Below are positions 1 to 6,761 of a stretch of DNA of 8,615 bases, piece by piece. Position 1 is the stretch's first letter, and the number at the start of each line of letters is the position of its first letter. Below the pieces are notes generated by a model, which had not been told where the DNA came from, ran no database searches, and saw only the letters and a list, made by a program, of their open reading frames with translations. The position numbers and the translations under genes are program-made. The stretch spans positions 1 through 8,615 of the forward strand of contig SKGY01000011.1 of the NCBI GenBank assembly GCA_007117235.1. The letters run 5' to 3'. The DNA is from Balneolaceae bacterium. GTDB taxonomy: Bacteria; Bacteroidota; Rhodothermia; Balneolales; Balneolaceae.

Positions 1-20
1 AATGAATCTAAATCGAATTT

Positions 21-45
21 AAAATTAATTGAGGAGTTCCCCCTC
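21..45 (-). terminator. Probable intrinsic terminator after ppc
   Basis: Read on the minus strand, positions 45-31 form a compact hairpin: GAGGGG pairs with CTCCTC (six pairs, one of them G-U) around a GAA loop. It is followed by the A/T-rich run AATTAATTTT (30-21). It begins about 70 nt after the ppc stop codon. The stem is GC-rich, but the T-tract is interrupted by A residues, so efficiency is uncertain. Confidence 0.5.
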
Positions 46-101
46 TATTCAAGACTGTAAGTACGCGTTTAGCGGACGAAACAGTTGCAGAAGAGAGGGG
101 G
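39..101 (-). other. Long-range stem competing with the ppc terminator
   Basis: CCCCCTCT at 39-46 is the exact reverse complement of AGAGGGGG at 94-101. Inside it, ACTGT (54-58) pairs with ACAGT (81-85), and GTACGC (61-66) pairs with GCGGAC (72-77) with one mismatch, giving a nested elongated hairpin just after the ppc stop codon. The outer arm uses bases 39-45, which are also needed for the shorter terminator hairpin at 31-45, so the two folds exclude each other. It may simply protect the ppc 3' end, or act as a switch for whatever lies beyond position 1. The pairings are seen in the sequence; any function is inference. Confidence 0.35.
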
Positions 102-113
102 ACAGGGGGTGAG

Positions 114-2906
114 TTACCCCGTACTCTGCATCGCAGCAGCCACGCTGTTAATACTCAAAAACATTGCGTGCTTCAACTCTTTCTCTTCATCGCTATCAGT
201 AGCGTTTTCCCAACGGTTCAGGAGTTCTACCTGAATTAAATTCAGTGGATAGGTAAAAACGTTTCGAAACAGAATTGAATTCTGAATCACTTTTCTGCTG
301 TCAAGGATGTTTTCCTGCTCTGTAATTTTTAGAATTACATCCCGTGATTTTTCGAAATCATTCATGATCTGATTATGAAGCCTGTCATCACCCCTTGAAG
401 AGTAAACTTCGCTGGTTAGTGTGTGAGTTCGGGCCATCTCTCTCTGAGCGTTATCAACGATGGTACCAAAGAAGCTCCACTCTTTGTACCATTTTTTAAG
501 AATATCGATCACGTCAGGACTATCCTTGAGAATAGGTTCCAAAGCAGTGCCTAAACCATACCATCCCGGCACATTATAACGCACCTGTGTCCAACCGAAT
601 ACCCACGGTATAGCTCTTAAATTTTCAAACTGTAAACCTTTATCACCACCTCTTGAAACCGGACGGGACGCGATGGGCAGATTTCCGATATGTTCAACCG
701 GCGTAATTTTTTTGAACCAATCCCAAAAATCGTCATCATCAATTAAATTTCTGTATGCTGCCATTGAGCCTTCAGATATGCGGTTCATAATCTGCTCAGT
801 TTCGTCACCATCACCTATTGGCTTTTGACCTTCTCCAGCCGTTACCCTGGCAACTGCATTTACAATCTGTTCAAGATGTCGGCGGGTAATTTCCGACAAT
901 GAGTATCTGAACGATATAATTTCACCCTGTTCGGTAAATCGAATCCGGCCGTTGTTGCTTATTGAGGGAAGCCCTAGTATAGCTCGGTTTGAACGTCCGC
1001 CACCACGCCCAACTGATCCGCCACGTCCATGGAATAGCCTGAAATCGACCTTGTTGTCACGCATTACTTTTCCGAGCTCAAGCTGAGCTTTCTGTAGTGC
1101 CCAGTTAGCCATCCAGTAACCACCATCTTTATTACTGTCAGAATATCCGAGCATAATTTCCTGGAAGTTACCTCGTGCTGCAACCTGCTCTTTAAAAATA
1201 GGGTTGGTTAAAATGTCCTGCATCTGATCGGCACTCATATCAAGATCCTCGATGGTCTCAAAAAGTGGAACTACATCTATCTTGCTCTCTACTTTTCCAT
1301 TACTCATCTTCCATAGGCCTGTCTCTTTAGCCAGTAACACAACTTCAAGCATATCACTCACACCATGTGTCATACTGATGATATAACTTCCGAATGCATT
1401 CTCATCGAGCTCAATGATGCTGTTTACCAGCTTAAATACTTCAATAATCTCCTTTGTAGACTCTTTCAGATCTGCGTTCACGGGAGAGAGGGGACGTGGA
1501 TTACGCAACTCTTTCATCAAAAGATCAACTTTCCCCTGTTCATCCAGAGATGAGTAGTCGTCATGGACATTTGCTTCTTTAAGAAGCTCGGTAACAGCGC
1601 TCTCATGCTTCTCGCTGTGTTGCCTTATATCTAGTGCTGCAAAATGGAATCCAAAGGTGTGTGCGCGAATTTTGAGATCATTGAAGTCTCCAAAACGGGC
1701 AACATCTTCGAGTCCGCTCTCTTTTAAAGAAGCAGTAATAAGATCTAAGTCATTCTTAAAATCGGAGGCACGATACGTTGCAGAATCAAGAATTTCCTGC
1801 TCAGTTCCGTTTAATGCATCAATCATGAGTTCAAGACGATGCATGATGTGCGTAATTTTCCGTCTGTACGGTTCATTTTTGTAGTGTCGTTTATACTGGT
1901 CACTCAAAGGAACCTCTATTTCATCCTTTTTGAGGGATCTAAGCAGCGGTTCAGGCACAGGTACAAACTGTTGAGAAACGGAGAGGTAACGACGAATCAT
2001 TTTCAGCTCATGCAGATAGAGTTTCAGAACGGTGTCTCTCTGCTCAATCAGCGTATTCCACGTTACATCACGCGTAACATTGGGATTCCCATCCCGGTCA
2101 CTTCCTATCCATGAACGGTATTTTAAAACAATCGGCAGATCCGGTGTTTTCTGATATTGCTGTGAAAAAGCAGATCGGATATCGTCATATAGTCTGGGCA
2201 CTGTTTTCCATATTGAAGAGCTGAAAAAGTAGAGTCCATTTTCAACTTCATCTTCTACGGTAAGTCGTTCTGATCGCACTTCATCAGTTGCAATCAACAG
2301 TGCAATTTCATTGAGCAGTTGCCGAAGATTTGCTTCCCGTTCGTTAGGAGTCAGATTTTCATTATCAATGGTTCCGATCTTTGACGTGATATTCTCCTGT
2401 TTATAAAGAATGCTTCTGCGTCGCGCTTCAGTTGGATGAGCTGTAATAGTGGGTTGAATATCCAGTTTTTGAAACAGATCCAGAGCATCTTCATAACTCA
2501 TTCCTTTCTTCTTAAAAAATCGCAGGGCATCTGCAATACTTTCAGGACGAGGATTTTCAATATCAATATTTTTAGAGCGCTCACGATTAATACGGATGAT
2601 CTCGTGTTGCTCGAGTGAGTTTACCAGATGAAAGAAAATTGTTGTCAGCCTGAGCAGTTCTCTGATCTCAGTTAAACTCATTTTGCTAATTCGATCCTGT
2701 AACTCCTTATTTACTTGCCCGCCGTTCTGTTCAAATGCCTTGGCTGATTTTTCTGGAAGTTCAGCGGAAAGCCTGACCAGATTATCATCATTATGCTTTT
2801 CAAGGTGATCTTCAAGTAAACTGGTGAGAGCTACTAGTTTATCGGTAAGAGGTTTGCTTATATCAGATTTCTCCGCGTAATGCTTGATCGTTTCTTTCCA
2901 ATTCAT
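114..2906 (-). CDS. ppc: Phosphoenolpyruvate carboxylase
   Basis: Cytoplasmic enzyme that joins phosphoenolpyruvate and bicarbonate to give oxaloacetate and phosphate, refilling the TCA cycle. The 930-aa product is somewhat longer than the 883-aa E. coli enzyme and looks complete. Both family signatures are present: TAHPTE with catalytic His157 (E. coli His138), and the block GYSDSNKDGG (587-596) followed by FHGRGGSVGRGG (625-636), where His626 and Arg634 match E. coli His579 and Arg587. The GSDRDGNPNVT motif (268-278) is also intact. Of the E. coli aspartate-inhibitor ligands, Arg587 and Arg832 are kept (Arg634, Arg881). Lys773 appears to be Arg826, and the C-terminal Asn881 is Ser928, so the protein ends QSTG instead of the usual NTG. 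The ATG at 2906 is supported by an in-frame TAA four codons upstream. No Shine-Dalgarno is visible. It lies 391 nt downstream of the antiporter operon on the same strand and is probably transcribed separately. Identity is very secure; altered regulation is inferred. Confidence 0.98.
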   Translation of the reverse strand: MNWKETIKHYAEKSDISKPLTDKLVALTSLLEDHLEKHNDDNLVRLSAELPEKSAKAFEQNGGQVNKELQDRISKMSLTEIRELLRLTTIFFHLVNSLEQHEIIRINRERSKNIDIENPRPESIADALRFFKKKGMSYEDALDLFQKLDIQPTITAHPTEARRRSILYKQENITSKIGTIDNENLTPNEREANLRQLLNEIALLIATDEVRSERLTVEDEVENGLYFFSSSIWKTVPRLYDDIRSAFSQQYQKTPDLPIVLKYRSWIGSDRDGNPNVTRDVTWNTLIEQRDTVLKLYLHELKMIRRYLSVSQQFVPVPEPLLRSLKKDEIEVPLSDQYKRHYKNEPYRRKITHIMHRLELMIDALNGTEQEILDSATYRASDFKNDLDLITASLKESGLEDVARFGDFNDLKIRAHTFGFHFAALDIRQHSEKHESAVTELLKEANVHDDYSSLDEQGKVDLLMKELRNPRPLSPVNADLKESTKEIIEVFKLVNSIIELDENAFGSYIISMTHGVSDMLEVVLLAKETGLWKMSNGKVESKIDVVPLFETIEDLDMSADQMQDILTNPIFKEQVAARGNFQEIMLGYSDSNKDGGYWMANWALQKAQLELGKVMRDNKVDFRLFHGRGGSVGRGGGRSNRAILGLPSISNNGRIRFTEQGEIISFRYSLSEITRRHLEQIVNAVARVTAGEGQKPIGDGDETEQIMNRISEGSMAAYRNLIDDDDFWDWFKKITPVEHIGNLPIASRPVSRGGDKGLQFENLRAIPWVFGWTQVRYNVPGWYGLGTALEPILKDSPDVIDILKKWYKEWSFFGTIVDNAQREMARTHTLTSEVYSSRGDDRLHNQIMNDFEKSRDVILKITEQENILDSRKVIQNSILFRNVFTYPLNLIQVELLNRWENATDSDEEKELKHAMFLSINSVAAAMQSTG

Positions 2907-2914
2907 ATAAAGAT

Positions 2915-2943
2915 TTTATAGGATTAGTGAACAGTTGCCCTAA
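2915..2943 (-). promoter_or_regulatory. Possible weak ppc promoter
   Basis: On the minus strand TATAAA (2920-2915) lies about 9 nt before the ppc ATG. With a 17-nt spacer, the -35 position would be TTAGGG (2943-2938), a poor match to TTGACA. If real, transcription would start almost at the start codon, giving a near-leaderless message. That fits the absence of a Shine-Dalgarno sequence. A typical Bacteroidota -7 box (TAnnTTTG) was not found here. Confidence 0.18.
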
Positions 2944-3032
2944 AGGGTTTTGGTTCTTCGAGATTGTTTGTAGAGAATCAACAATTAGGATAAGACGCTA
3001 TTCAATAGCTTCTTAACCTGAACTGACTTATT

Positions 3033-3136
3033 AACCACGGCGGACACGACGAAATTCACAGCGGGGACGGTTTTTTCTGCAACCGGTAACAACCGAATGC
3101 CGAGCCCGTTGTGTTCTTCTTAGTGTCGCAATGGTT
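3033..3136. repeat. Imperfect inverted repeat, ACCACnnnGGACAC type
   Basis: The left arm (3033-3065) starts AACCACGGCGGACACG. The reverse complement of the right arm (3105-3136) starts AACCATTGCGACACTA. Aligned by eye with a single gap, 24 of 32 paired positions are identical, and several others could form G-U pairs. About 39 nt lie between the arms, including the small direct repeat AACCG. The ACCAC...GACAC...CACA pattern recalls degenerate intergenic repeats seen in many bacterial genomes (from memory). Here it looks like a decayed copy or a large hairpin. No gene lies inside it. Confidence 0.5.
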
Positions 3137-3275
3137 TCTCATTTCATTATTTTACTTGCAAATATTCCTGAAGAACCAGAATTATATATTGTTTAAGGTA
3201 ATGTTTTTTAGTGTTTAAAGGAATTTGCTGAGGAGAGGGTAGTGTCCCATAAAACTGAGGTGGTACCAGGACTAA

Positions 3276-3295
3276 AATAGTAACTGACTACTATT
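3276..3295 (-). terminator. Weak hairpin just after the antiporter operon
   Basis: AATAGTA (3276-3282) and TACTATT (3289-3295) are perfect reverse complements with a 6-nt loop, beginning 2 nt after the stop codon of the last operon gene. On the minus strand the stem runs straight into TTAG, giving only a four-T run that overlaps the stem. The stem is A/T-rich, so termination would be inefficient. It could also act as an mRNA 3'-end stabiliser, or let some transcription read on towards ppc. Confidence 0.27.
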
Positions 3296-3297
3296 CA

Positions 3298-5013
3298 CTA
3301 AATAAAATAGATGAGTGCAAACACCAGGAAACCGAGAAGTATAAAACTCATTACAACATCCATCGCAGGACTGTAGTTAGAGGCTTCATTCTTTTCATCT
3401 GTAAATGGATTCAGCCACAACATTGGGTTTCTGAATTTTTTGGTTAGATACCCAGCGGTTGCCAGTATTCCATCTTCAACTCTGTCGTAAAATGCATCTA
3501 CTTTTTGAACAAAAATAAGACGTGTTGCAGGTGCAGCTTTTCTGTAGAACCAATCCACGTCGAGAGCTGTGATAAGCTCCGGCGCCATTTTCTTTTTCAG
3601 TAACCAGAAACCGAGGAAAGTGAGAAGTGTGATTTGCATCACTTCGACCAAATGGTAAATGGTATAAGGCTGATAGTCTACTTCAAAAGGAAGGTATGCG
3701 TAAAGCGCACCTGGAAACAGTCCGTAGAAAATACAGGCAAAAGCTGCAATTCCCATGGCTATGTACATATTGACGGGAAGTTTCTTCAACTCAATATCAT
3801 TATCTGTCTTATCGAACCATGTGTAGTAGGGAAGTTTTAATCCAACACTGAGCCATGTACCAACAGATGCGGCTAAAAGTAACAGCATAGCTGCTTCATT
3901 TCCCACATAACCTGCAGCACTGATTGTCATTCCTTTACTGATAAATCCATTAAATAATGGAATACCCGAAATAGAGAGGGCACCCACCATGTATAGTCCG
4001 AACGTATAAGGCATCTTTTTAAAGAGTCCTCCCAGATGAATCATCTTACTTGTGCCTGCAGCATAGAGAACAGCTCCTGTTCCCATAAAGAGCAGGGACT
4101 TATAGAGGATGTGGCTGTAAGCATGGGCCGTTGCTCCATTTAATGCCATCTCGGTTCCAATTCCAATTCCGCATACCATAAAACCAACCTGGCTGATAAT
4201 GTGATAGGCAAGAATTTCGCGGATATCCTTACAGATTACCGCGTATAGAACTCCGTAAATTGCCATCGCAGCGCCAAACCAAATCAGTACTTCCCATCCC
4301 GGGAACATACGTATTAATACGTAGACTGCAGACTTGGTTGTAAAGGCACTCATAAATACTGCGCCTGTGATTGTAGCCTTTGGATAGGCGTCCGCCAGCC
4401 ACGTATGAAGTGGTATTACCGCCGCGTTCACACACACACCCAAAAGCATCAATACATTAGCTATGGAGTACTCCTGAGCAATCGTCTCAACGGCAAGTGA
4501 ACCGGTTGTAGCCAAATGCCACAATATTCCGGCAAGAAGTAGACCACCTCCCAAAACATGGTAAATCAGATAGCGCATTCCGGCTCCGTCTGATTCTTTG
4601 GTTCTGCGAGCCCATATAAGCCATGTAGAACTTACGGCCATCAGTTCCCAGTAGATAATAAGTGTGAGAAGGTCACCGGCAAATGTCACCCCGAGAGCAC
4701 TACCCGCGTAAAGAAGGGCGTTCGACTGTTGACCCAACTCTTTCATATGGTAGGCATATACTCCCGCCACAAAAGCCGTAATAGCAAAGATGATTCCAAA
4801 TACACGGCTCAGGGAGTCAACCTGCATCAATACAAGTTCGTAGTTCAGTAATTCGGTTGTCACACTGAATCCATCAGGCCGTGTAAAGACCATAAAGAGG
4901 GCCGCAATTGGGAACAGTAGAAATACAGAAGGACGCAGTTTCTCCGGTATCAGCGGCAGAACAAGAGCACCGACAATAAGAATTACACCCGGTATGGTCA
5001 GAAACTCAATCAT
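3298..5013 (-). CDS. Antiporter-like subunit (MrpD/NuoL type), third copy, C-terminally extended
   Basis: Integral membrane protein (571 aa) of the proton-translocating transporter family (MrpA/MrpD/NuoL/NuoM/NuoN). Family landmarks are TM5 Glu123 (in IIYWELMAV), the PLHTWLADAY segment (201-210), TM8 Lys227 (in FTTKSAVYVLIR), TM10-11 HAYSHILYKSLLF (297-309, with Lys305) and TM12 Lys360 (in NGFISKG). The usual TM7 lysine of the GVKAAxxPxH motif is Asn196 (CVNAAVIPLH). Beyond residue ~472 a polar segment with LDVDWFYRK (484-492) and an amphipathic stretch (~494-526) leads to a last hydrophobic helix (550-571). This recalls the lateral helix and terminal anchor of NuoL. The ATG overlaps the end of the 70-aa gene by 8 nt and has no Shine-Dalgarno, so translation is probably coupled. 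It is the last gene of the operon. Membership of the family is certain; the exact orthology (MrpA-like partner or extra MrpD) is not. Confidence 0.93.
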   Translation of the reverse strand: MIEFLTIPGVILIVGALVLPLIPEKLRPSVFLLFPIAALFMVFTRPDGFSVTTELLNYELVLMQVDSLSRVFGIIFAITAFVAGVYAYHMKELGQQSNALLYAGSALGVTFAGDLLTLIIYWELMAVSSTWLIWARRTKESDGAGMRYLIYHVLGGGLLLAGILWHLATTGSLAVETIAQEYSIANVLMLLGVCVNAAVIPLHTWLADAYPKATITGAVFMSAFTTKSAVYVLIRMFPGWEVLIWFGAAMAIYGVLYAVICKDIREILAYHIISQVGFMVCGIGIGTEMALNGATAHAYSHILYKSLLFMGTGAVLYAAGTSKMIHLGGLFKKMPYTFGLYMVGALSISGIPLFNGFISKGMTISAAGYVGNEAAMLLLLAASVGTWLSVGLKLPYYTWFDKTDNDIELKKLPVNMYIAMGIAAFACIFYGLFPGALYAYLPFEVDYQPYTIYHLVEVMQITLLTFLGFWLLKKKMAPELITALDVDWFYRKAAPATRLIFVQKVDAFYDRVEDGILATAGYLTKKFRNPMLWLNPFTDEKNEASNYSPAMDVVMSFILLGFLVFALIYFI

Positions 5014-5218
5014 AGTAGTTGATGTCGCGGTTTACAATATTTTTAGCGATAAACTTAGCTACGTAAACGATAGCTACGCAGCATACAAATCCAAAAATGG
5101 CATAGAATGCAGGAATGGCATTCCACCAATGGCTGTCATAATCGGCCAAAGTGGTAAATTCAAAACCGAGTGTGATGACAAAAAGGACTCCTAATATGAT
5201 CCAATGGATTTTTTTCAT
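5006..5218 (-). CDS. Small two-helix membrane protein within the Mrp-like operon
   Basis: A 70-aa protein with two hydrophobic segments (about 5-22 and 34-57), separated by a short polar loop containing DSHWWNAIP (28-36). The second helix holds FYAIFGFVCCVAIVYVAK, with adjacent Cys46 and Cys47, and the tail is charged and aromatic (NRDINYYD). The gene is wedged between two antiporter-like genes. Its ATG overlaps the preceding stop as ATGA, and its own end overlaps the next start by 8 nt, strong evidence that it is real and co-translated. I do not assign it to a named family. From memory, similar short proteins ending in a D-YYD-like tail occur in Mrp-type clusters. It is most likely an accessory subunit or assembly factor filling a gap between two large subunits, but that role is inferred from context only. 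Confidence 0.82.
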   Translation of the reverse strand: MKKIHWIILGVLFVITLGFEFTTLADYDSHWWNAIPAFYAIFGFVCCVAIVYVAKFIAKNIVNRDINYYD

Positions 5219-6702
5219 GGTGATCCAGTATTAAAGAGTGTTGCACTGATATCTACAGCAAGATCAAAAAAGTTAAAAAAGAGATTCGGAAAGAGGCCAA
5301 ACAGTATCGAAAGTGCTGCTGTAATCACAATCGGTACCACCATCAGCGGCGATGCCTCACCATATTTTTCAAGCCCTTCACCCGGTTTGAAATATGCACG
5401 ATAGAGGATCGGGAAGAAATATCCTACGTTCAAAAGTCCGCTAACTACGAGTACAATTACCGGAATTACCATGTCGCCTTCGAGCGATCCAAGTATAAGA
5501 TTCCATTTACTGAAAAATCCGTTGATAGGAGGAATACCCGCAAGTCCCATTGCACCTACAGCGAAAGCTCCCATCGTCCAAGGCATTACTTTAGCAATGC
5601 CATTTAAGTTGCTGATTTCAGTTCTGTGTAAGTTTACATAGATAGCCCCTGCACAGAAGAATAGCGTGATTTTCATAGTGGCATGAGCTGCGATATGCAT
5701 AATACCACCGGTCATTCCTGTTGGGGTAAGCAGCGCAACACCCAGCACGATATATGAAAGGTGACCAACCGTTGAGTAAGCCAGTCGCCTCTTAAGATTG
5801 TCTTGAGCAAAAGCTATTAATGACGCTAGAATAATTGTTGATCCTGATAAGATGATCAAAATATCATTGAGTCCGTAGTCGCCCATTACATCTACTCCGA
5901 ACACGTAACCAACCACACGGATTACAGCAAATACACCCGACTTTACAACAGCAACAGCATGTAGTAAGGCACTTACCGGAGTTGGCGCAGCCATCGCGGC
6001 AGGCAACCAGCCATGAATCGGCATGATACCGGCTTTTACACCCACAGCTCCAAGGAACAGTACAAATATGATTAACATGGTTGTATGTGGAAGTTCAACC
6101 TCAGTGAAGATCCCACCCGGGGTGAAGTCAAGTGTGCCGGTATAGTGATAAACAAGTGCGGATGCAGCAACCAAGAGAAGGCCTGCTGTTAATGTAAATG
6201 CCAGGTATTTCCGTCCGGCATTAATTCCCTCTTTCTTTTCATTATGGATTACAAGAGGGTAGGTGGCAACCGTCAGCATCTCATAAAAGAGAATGAACGT
6301 GAGTAAGTTTGCTGAAAACGCAATCCCGATGGTTGCAGAAAGACAGACTGCAAAGCTCGCAAAATATCGAGTCTGTTTATGCTCACCGGAGCCGCGAACG
6401 TAGCCTATGGAATAGAAGGAAGTAAAGATCCAGAGTCCCGAAGCAATTACGGCAAAAAATACACCCATCGGATCTGCATTCAGAGCAAGAGGCAGGCCGG
6501 GGGCAAGGTCAACAAGATGCAGTTCTACCGATTTGCCTTCAATGGCACCGGGTAGCAGCATCAATACCAGGCCGAATTTGATAACGGCAGCTAAAATAGT
6601 CCACGTCTCACGCAGGTTCGGTTTATTCGAACTCAGCATGATCGGAATCACTACGATAAGCGATACCAGAATAGCCAATAAAGGGACGAAGGATAAATCC
6701 AT
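5215..6702 (-). CDS. Antiporter-like subunit (MrpD/NuoM type), second copy
   Basis: Integral membrane protein (495 aa, roughly 14 hydrophobic helices) of the proton-translocating family shared by Mrp antiporters and complex I. The ion-path residues are complete: TM5 Glu141 (in ILFYEMLTVATYP), TM7 Lys223 and His230 (GVKAGIMPIHGWLP), His248 and TM8 Lys254 (in LLHAVAVVKSGV), TM10-11 MHIAAHATMKITLFF (335-349, Lys344) and TM12 Lys399 (NGFFSKW). The APTPVSALLHA segment (239-249) is closer to NuoL/MrpA-type sequences than that of the preceding MrpD copy, so this is an old paralogue and not a recent duplicate. The ATG at 6702 has an in-frame TAA four codons upstream and no clear Shine-Dalgarno. It follows the MrpD-like gene after 59 nt and overlaps the next gene by 4 nt. 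It probably pumps protons or exchanges cations as one of three channel subunits. Confidence 0.95.
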   Translation of the reverse strand: MDLSFVPLLAILVSLIVVIPIMLSSNKPNLRETWTILAAVIKFGLVLMLLPGAIEGKSVELHLVDLAPGLPLALNADPMGVFFAVIASGLWIFTSFYSIGYVRGSGEHKQTRYFASFAVCLSATIGIAFSANLLTFILFYEMLTVATYPLVIHNEKKEGINAGRKYLAFTLTAGLLLVAASALVYHYTGTLDFTPGGIFTEVELPHTTMLIIFVLFLGAVGVKAGIMPIHGWLPAAMAAPTPVSALLHAVAVVKSGVFAVIRVVGYVFGVDVMGDYGLNDILIILSGSTIILASLIAFAQDNLKRRLAYSTVGHLSYIVLGVALLTPTGMTGGIMHIAAHATMKITLFFCAGAIYVNLHRTEISNLNGIAKVMPWTMGAFAVGAMGLAGIPPINGFFSKWNLILGSLEGDMVIPVIVLVVSGLLNVGYFFPILYRAYFKPGEGLEKYGEASPLMVVPIVITAALSILFGLFPNLFFNFFDLAVDISATLFNTGSP

Positions 6703-6761
6703 CGGTTGTATTTATAGTTATTAAATCAATGTTTCAGTAAAACCGTGATGAATCAAAGTGA
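6703..6761 (-). other. Short intra-operon spacer
   Basis: This is the only junction in the operon without overlapping codons. The 59 nt are A/T-rich and hold only a 4-bp hairpin (GTTT/AAAC, 6731-6743) and a TATAAA-like hexamer near the downstream start without a suitable -35. I see no convincing internal promoter or terminator, so readthrough is expected. Confidence 0.4.

Larger units (their letters stand above)
2907..3297. other. Non-coding gap between ppc and the antiporter operon
   Basis: This 391-nt stretch has no convincing reading frame on either strand. It contains, from the operon side, a weak hairpin (3276-3295), a segment starting TAGTGTCCCATAAAAC (from 3240) that faintly resembles an insertion-sequence end, an imperfect inverted repeat (3033-3136), and an A/T-rich zone before the ppc start. 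No RNA gene was recognised. Confidence 0.7.

Noticed and set aside
106..120. GGGGT/ACCCC hairpin across the ppc stop codon
   Set aside because: It is only five pairs, includes the stop codon and is not followed by a T-run. It is unlikely to terminate transcription.
1365..2618. Several plus-strand frames of 60-91 codons inside ppc
   Set aside because: They lie fully antisense to a well-conserved enzyme gene, have no ribosome-binding sites and no recognisable protein pattern.
2934..2950. CCCTAAAGGG as an operator upstream of ppc
   Set aside because: Only a four-pair stem with a two-base loop, too short and with no second copy to support a regulator site.
4229..4435. A 68-codon minus-strand frame inside the third antiporter subunit
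   Set aside because: It overlaps conserved TM7-TM9 coding sequence in another frame, begins at a non-ATG codon within the GT run and has no family-like features.
3298..6702. A DabA-DabB type inorganic carbon uptake system, suggested by NuoL-like subunits near ppc
   Set aside because: That system needs the large zinc-containing DabA protein next to the NuoL-like subunit. No such gene is present, and the neighbours are MrpC and MrpD.
6703..6761. An internal promoter before the second antiporter-like gene
   Set aside because: A TATAAA hexamer exists, but no -35 sits at a sensible distance, and A/T-rich hexamers are expected by chance here.
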